Shown: positions 60,553-64,000 of the stretch, piece by piece
How the letters are laid out: each line of letters begins with the position of its first letter
How positions within the stretch are numbered: position 1 is the first letter of the stretch
Source of the DNA: Sterolibacterium sp964437515
GTDB lineage: Bacteria > Pseudomonadota > Gammaproteobacteria > Burkholderiales > Rhodocyclaceae
NCBI GenBank assembly: GCA_964437515.1
Contig: CAYTHB010000004.1
Location: 10,924-74,923 of the forward strand
Direction: 5' to 3'
Length of the DNA: 64,000 nucleotides
Translations under genes and position numbers: made by a program
The notes under the pieces: model-generated
The model's database searches: none
What the model was told of the DNA's origin: nothing
Seen by the model: the letters and a program-made list of their open reading frames with translations, nothing else

Positions 60553-60981
60553 ATGTTGAGCCCCTTCAAGCCAAAATTTGTTTGGGAAGAAAGTTACTCC
60601 ATCGGTGTGCCCACACTGGATGAGCAGCATCAGCGTCTTTTTGGTCTGCTCAACAAAATGCTGGATCTGGACAAAATAGACCCCACACACGCACTCAAGC
60701 GTCTGCCGGGCATCCTGAAACAACTCAACGAATACGCTGCCTATCATCTACTGTTCGAAGAAACCCTGATGAAACAGCATCTGGAACAGGATGCTTATGT
60801 CGTGGCCCACTTCACTGAGCATCGTGCCTATTGGCAACGCATTGCGGAGTTTGAACAGCGTATCGCAGACGGTGACATTCATGCCGTGCATGGAGTGACG
60901 GTATTTCTGGATTACTGGTGGACGCAGCACATCCAGAAGGCTGATCGCGAACTGGGAATACGGCTCAACCAGGACGTATAG
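60553..60981 (+). CDS. Bacteriohemerythrin
   Basis: 142 aa four-helix bundle with a complete di-iron site: H26 in DEQH, H65 and E69 in YHLLFEE, H86 and H90 in HFTEH, H126 and D131 in HIQKAD. It binds O2 reversibly and may deliver or buffer oxygen, or signal it. Its position next to a heme chemoreceptor points to an oxygen-response role. There is no signal peptide. It has its own upstream spacer of 171 bp with no clear hairpin, so it may or may not be cotranscribed with the receptor. Confidence 0.93.
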   Translation: MLSPFKPKFVWEESYSIGVPTLDEQHQRLFGLLNKMLDLDKIDPTHALKRLPGILKQLNEYAAYHLLFEETLMKQHLEQDAYVVAHFTEHRAYWQRIAEFEQRIADGDIHAVHGVTVFLDYWWTQHIQKADRELGIRLNQDV

Positions 60982-61020
60982 AATCACGGCTAAAAGATTC
61001 GGAATCAAAGGCTAACGATC

Positions 61021-61160
61021 ATGGTGACCATTTCCACCCGCAGAGGATGAAATACTCGTTACCCGATACGCCCACCCCACCCATCCGCCCCTCAAGGGGC
61101 GGCTACTGATTGGCTCGCTACGCTCGAAACTTCAACTCGACTCTGATTTTTGTATTTCAC
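61021..61160 (+). repeat. Hairpin-rich interspersed repeat, copy C (shortened)
   Basis: 140 bp with the same two ends as copies A and B (ATGGTGACC... and ...TTTTTGTATTTCAC) but without the central block of about 75 bp that holds the two large hairpins. It keeps the CCCCTCAAGGGG hairpin. Its right end lies 9 bp before the EVE gene start, so it forms the leader of that gene. Confidence 0.8.
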
Positions 61161-61169
61161 GCTAACAAT

Positions 61170-61652
61170 ATGCGCTGCTGGTTAATGAAGTCTGAACCCA
61201 CCGACTGCTCGATCGATGATGTACTGGCCATGCCAGGGCAACAGGTCGCATGGTATGGCGTCCGAAACTATCAGGCACGCAACTTCATGCGTGACCAAAT
61301 GAAAGTTGGCGACAAGGTGTTTTTCTATCATTCCAACTGCGCCACGCCGGGCATTGTTGGCTTGGCAGAAGTCAGCCGTCTGGCGTATCCCGATGAGACG
61401 CAATTTGAATCGAAAAGCAAATACTTCGATCCCAAAGCCACACCTGAAAAACCACGTTGGTTCAATGTCGATGTCCGCATCACACAAAAAACCCGCTGTA
61501 TCGGCTTACCCGAATTACGCGCCCATACTGAACTGGAGCGTATGCGCGTACTTCAACGCGGCAATCGTCTCTCGATCACCCCCGTCGACCCTTCGGAGTG
61601 GCGCTTCGTCTGCCACAGCCTGCTCTTGCTGAACACTGCCGGACAGGCATGA
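61170..61652 (+). CDS. EVE domain protein
   Basis: 160 aa spanning one EVE (PUA-like) domain: CWLMKSEPTDCSIDDVL, WYGVRNYQARNFMRDQMKVGD, FFYHSNCATPGIVGLAEV. EVE domains bind modified bases in DNA or RNA. Start ATG 61170 is right after repeat copy C, with no clear ribosome site of its own, so the repeat may supply promoter or leader. Function in the cell is unknown. Confidence 0.9.
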   Translation: MRCWLMKSEPTDCSIDDVLAMPGQQVAWYGVRNYQARNFMRDQMKVGDKVFFYHSNCATPGIVGLAEVSRLAYPDETQFESKSKYFDPKATPEKPRWFNVDVRITQKTRCIGLPELRAHTELERMRVLQRGNRLSITPVDPSEWRFVCHSLLLLNTAGQA

Positions 61653-61720
61653 ACGGACATTGATCGCCGTACCGCTGTGCTCGTGACAACATTTTCACAG
61701 GCACTGATTTTTCTCTGTCG

Positions 61721-62305
61721 CTACCACTTCACGCGTCCCCGATTCGGCTCGACTGCGGTCAATGCATCCACATACTCCATCGTTGCCAGCGAACGTTGCG
61801 TCAGTTTTTGATACGTTGCCGTGCCTCGTGTCTTGCCTGCCACTTCTTCATCGGTCAACTCACGCACAATCCGTCCCGGAACACCCGCCACCAGCACCCG
61901 TGGCGGTACGATCATGCGAGCTTTGACAAAACTGGATGCCGCAATGATGGAAGATTCACCAATCTCCACATCATCCATGACGACCGCATTCATGCCGACC
62001 ATCACATTGCGCCGCAAGGTGCAGCCGTGGAGCACCGCGCCATGCCCGACATGACCATTTTCCTCAACGACGGTGTCGGTTCCGGGATAACCATGCATTA
62101 CACAACCATCCTGTATGTTGCTGCCCGCCATGACGATCAAACGACCAAAATCACCACGCAAGGAAGCGCAAGGGCCGATGAACACATTCGCGCCGATGAT
62201 GACATCGCCAATCAGCACAGCCGATGGATGCACGAAGGATGAAGGCTCCACCACAGGAATCATGCCTTCAAAAGCATACACCTTGATCGTTTTGGAACCC
62301 TTCAT
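61721..62305 (-). CDS. paaY: PaaY-like hexapeptide-repeat protein
   Basis: 194 aa left-handed beta-helix protein of the gamma-carbonic anhydrase/PaaY group. The N-terminus VYAFEGMIPVVEPSSFVHP and the segments VMHGYPGTDTVV and GHVGHGAVLHGC (metal-binding His) are close to PaaY. PaaY is a thioesterase that clears dead-end CoA intermediates of phenylacetate breakdown; no other paa genes are here, so the assignment is only by resemblance. GGAGG lies 7 nt before the ATG at 62305. It is divergent from ribBX. Confidence 0.78.
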   Translation of the reverse strand: MKGSKTIKVYAFEGMIPVVEPSSFVHPSAVLIGDVIIGANVFIGPCASLRGDFGRLIVMAGSNIQDGCVMHGYPGTDTVVEENGHVGHGAVLHGCTLRRNVMVGMNAVVMDDVEIGESSIIAASSFVKARMIVPPRVLVAGVPGRIVRELTDEEVAGKTRGTATYQKLTQRSLATMEYVDALTAVEPNRGRVKW

Positions 62306-62356
62306 GACGGCTCCTCCATTACAATACGCACTTTGCTCTTTCTCCTACAAAGTCTC

Positions 62357-63475
62357 ATGAACGTCAGCCCGATTCAGGACATTATCGCCGACATCCGTGC
62401 CGGCAAGATGGTCATCCTCGTTGATGAGGAAGACCGCGAAAACGAAGGCGATCTGGTCATCGCCGCCGAACACGTCACGCCCGAAGTCATCAACTTCATG
62501 GCGCGTCATGGTCGCGGCTTGGTGTGCCTCACGCTCACCGAAGACCGCTGCCGTCAGCTCGGCCTAGCGCAGATGGCGCGCGATAACCGCAGCCAGTTTT
62601 CCACCGCCTTCACCGTCTCCATCGAAGCCGCCGAAGGAGTGAGTACCGGCATTTCGGCACACGACCGCGCGCGCACCGTGCTGGCAGCCGTCGCCAAGAA
62701 TGCCCAGGCCAGCGATGTCGTTCAGCCCGGTCATATCTTCCCGATCATGGCAAAACCCGGCGGCGTGCTGGTGCGTGCCGGACACACCGAAGCCGGTTGC
62801 GATCTTTCGGCGATTGCCGGATGCACGCCGGCCGCTGTCATCTGCGAAATTCTCAAGGATGATGGCAGCATGGCACGACTGCCGGATCTCATCGAATACG
62901 CCAAGCTACACAACCTCAAAATCGGCACGATTGCCGACCTGATTCACTACCGCAGCGAAACCGAAACCCTCATCGAGCGCGTGGCGGAAAAAGAAATTCT
63001 CAGTCACCACGGCAAATTCCAGCTCACCGCATTTGAAGACAAAACCTCGGGCGAGGTGCATCTGGCACTCGTCCGCGGCGAAATTCAGCGCGACCAGGAA
63101 ACCCTGGTACGGGTGCAAGAATCCGCCTCACTGTTGGATTTTCTCGGCTGCAACAGCCCGCGCAACTCGTTCAATATCGACCAGGCGATGCAGACCATCG
63201 CCGACGCGGGGAGCGGGGTCATCATCCTGCTGCAACGACAGAACCCGGAAAACGCGCAGAATCTGCTGGCGGCTCTGCGTGCCGAATCCACAGACACAAG
63301 CAGCCGTCCGCCCCAAAAGTGGGATCCGCGCACCTACGGCATCGGCGCGCAAATCCTGCGCAGCCTCGGGGTCGGCAAGATGCGTCTCATGTCCAGCCCG
63401 CGCAAAATGCCCAGCATGACCGGCTTCGGCCTCGAAGTCTGCGGCTATCTGGCAGCAGACGGCAGCAAAACCTGA
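62357..63475 (+). CDS. ribB: DHBP synthase with degenerate GTP cyclohydrolase II domain (RibBX type)
   Basis: 372 aa. The N-terminal domain (about 1-205) is 3,4-dihydroxy-2-butanone-4-phosphate synthase with DEEDRENEGDL, GVSTGISAHDRA, VVQPGHIFP and GHTEAGCDL. The C-terminal domain aligns with RibA, but the zinc cysteines and the GTP-binding SECLTGD/RCDCG-like blocks are missing, so it should not be a working GTP cyclohydrolase II. This RibBX form has been described in Proteobacteria, which then carry a separate ribA. Start ATG 62357; no FMN riboswitch fits in the 51-bp spacer to paaY. Confidence 0.9.
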   Translation: MNVSPIQDIIADIRAGKMVILVDEEDRENEGDLVIAAEHVTPEVINFMARHGRGLVCLTLTEDRCRQLGLAQMARDNRSQFSTAFTVSIEAAEGVSTGISAHDRARTVLAAVAKNAQASDVVQPGHIFPIMAKPGGVLVRAGHTEAGCDLSAIAGCTPAAVICEILKDDGSMARLPDLIEYAKLHNLKIGTIADLIHYRSETETLIERVAEKEILSHHGKFQLTAFEDKTSGEVHLALVRGEIQRDQETLVRVQESASLLDFLGCNSPRNSFNIDQAMQTIADAGSGVIILLQRQNPENAQNLLAALRAESTDTSSRPPQKWDPRTYGIGAQILRSLGVGKMRLMSSPRKMPSMTGFGLEVCGYLAADGSKT

Positions 63476-63486
63476 AAGCAATCAAT

Positions 63487-63951
63487 ATGTCATCATCCAT
63501 CAAGGAAATCGAAGCTGACCTCTCCGGTGCGGGCTTGCGTATCGGCATCGTCGTCAGCCGCTTCAACCCCGACATCGGCGACGGGCTGATTTCGGCCTGC
63601 ATCAACGAACTACAACGTCTGGGCGTGTCGGCAAACAACATCACCCGCACATCAGTACCCGGCGCACTGGAAATTCCGCTGGTGCTGCAAGCCATGGCGC
63701 AAAGCGGCCACTTCGACGCGCTCGTCGCCATCGGCTGCGTAATCCGTGGCGAGACCTATCACTTCGAGATCGTCTCCAACGAATCCGCGCGCGGTGTGCT
63801 CGATGTGCAACTGAAAACTGGCATCCCCATCGCCAATGCGGTATTGACTACGGAAGACGACGATCAGGCTCTGGTACGCATGCACGTCAAGGGCGCAGAA
63901 GCCGCGCAAGCCGCCATTGAAATGGTCAACCTGCTGAAAGCGGTGCGCTGA
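63487..63951 (+). CDS. ribH: 6,7-dimethyl-8-ribityllumazine synthase
   Basis: 154 aa. It condenses the butanone phosphate made by RibB with the pyrimidine intermediate to give lumazine, the direct precursor of riboflavin. Signatures are VSRFNPDI, VPGALEIPL, GCVIRGETYHFE and the C-terminal MHVKGAEAAQAAIEM. It follows ribBX by 11 bp and overlaps nusB by one base, the common ribB-ribH-nusB order in Proteobacteria. Confidence 0.97.
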   Translation: MSSSIKEIEADLSGAGLRIGIVVSRFNPDIGDGLISACINELQRLGVSANNITRTSVPGALEIPLVLQAMAQSGHFDALVAIGCVIRGETYHFEIVSNESARGVLDVQLKTGIPIANAVLTTEDDDQALVRMHVKGAEAAQAAIEMVNLLKAVR

Positions 63952-64000
63952 TGGCTGCCAAAACACCCCGCCGCCGCGCGCGTGAATTCGTTCTGCAAGG
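63951..64000 (+). CDS. nusB: Transcription antitermination factor NusB, N-terminal part
   Basis: Sixteen codons are visible: MAAKTPRRRAREFVLQ, which fits the RRxAREFxLQ N-terminus of NusB. The ATG overlaps the ribH stop as TGATG. The gene continues past the window edge. NusB acts in rRNA antitermination with NusE. Confidence 0.8.
   Translation, partial: MAAKTPRRRAREFVLQ

Noticed and set aside
62306..62356. Possible FMN riboswitch before ribBX
   Set aside because: The spacer to the divergent paaY-like gene is only 51 bp, far too short for an RFN element, and no conserved bases are seen.
63060..63475. Degenerate RibA domain read as a frameshifted pseudogene
   Set aside because: The frame is uninterrupted to a normal C-terminus and the RibBX form is known in Proteobacteria, so it is a domain variant, not a broken gene.

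Overview
The window looks like a chromosomal segment of a betaproteobacterium with moderately high GC. The clues are a PhaM-type PHA granule protein, a DUF2788 protein, a CobD/CbiB-like membrane protein, rpsT next to murJ near the arg genes, and a ribBX-type riboflavin gene. I cannot name the genus. I found no rRNA, tRNA, CRISPR array, prophage or intact transposase. Almost all of the sequence is tightly packed housekeeping and metabolic genes.

Layout. 1-7.8 kb, minus strand: a PLP decarboxylase cut by the window edge, a 2-oxoacid:ferredoxin oxidoreductase (korA, korB) with a coupled flavin/iron-sulfur oxidoreductase, a thiolase and a CobD/CbiB-like protein. 7.9-12.3 kb: a diguanylate cyclase, a Nudix hydrolase, a class I amidotransferase, yajQ, ppnP and a DUF2788 protein. 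12.3-21 kb: argG, argF, argD, rpsT, a pirin, murJ, an orphan ParA and an epimerase. 21-31.5 kb: uvrD, a membrane methyltransferase, a second orphan ParA-like gene lying between inverted copies of a hairpin-rich repeat, a convergent histidine kinase/response regulator pair, phaM, a thioesterase and a ComM/YifB ATPase. 31.5-34.5 kb: a tiny lipoprotein gene behind what looks like a CRP-controlled promoter, then clpS-clpA. 34.7-42.6 kb: an envelope cluster (SH3 lipoprotein, BON-caspase, DUF349 protein), a thioesterase, rpiA, a TumE/TumA-like toxin-antitoxin pair, yggX and a nucleotidyltransferase pair. 42.7-46.9 kb: rsmE-pap-argA and a divergent thioredoxin-like gene.

47-56.3 kb is an iron-uptake island on the minus strand. 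It has a periplasmic Fe(III) ABC transporter (fbpABC) and a six-gene unit: a DUF1513 protein, a 35-codon hydrophobic peptide, tonB, exbB, exbD and a TonB-dependent siderophore receptor. The second unit starts from a near-consensus promoter whose -10 box lies inside a 43-bp almost perfect Fur-like palindrome. 56.5-61.7 kb carries a CocE/NonD-type hydrolase lipoprotein, a heme-binding chemoreceptor, a bacteriohemerythrin and, behind a third copy of the repeat, an EVE-domain protein. The window closes with a PaaY-like hexapeptide protein and ribBX-ribH-nusB.

The points most worth following are the repeat family bracketing the ParA gene, the small lipoprotein transcription unit with its CRP-like site at a predicted -61.5, the translationally coupled peptide in the TonB operon, and the periplasmic BON-caspase next to an SH3 lipoprotein. 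These are readings of sequence only; no database search was possible.
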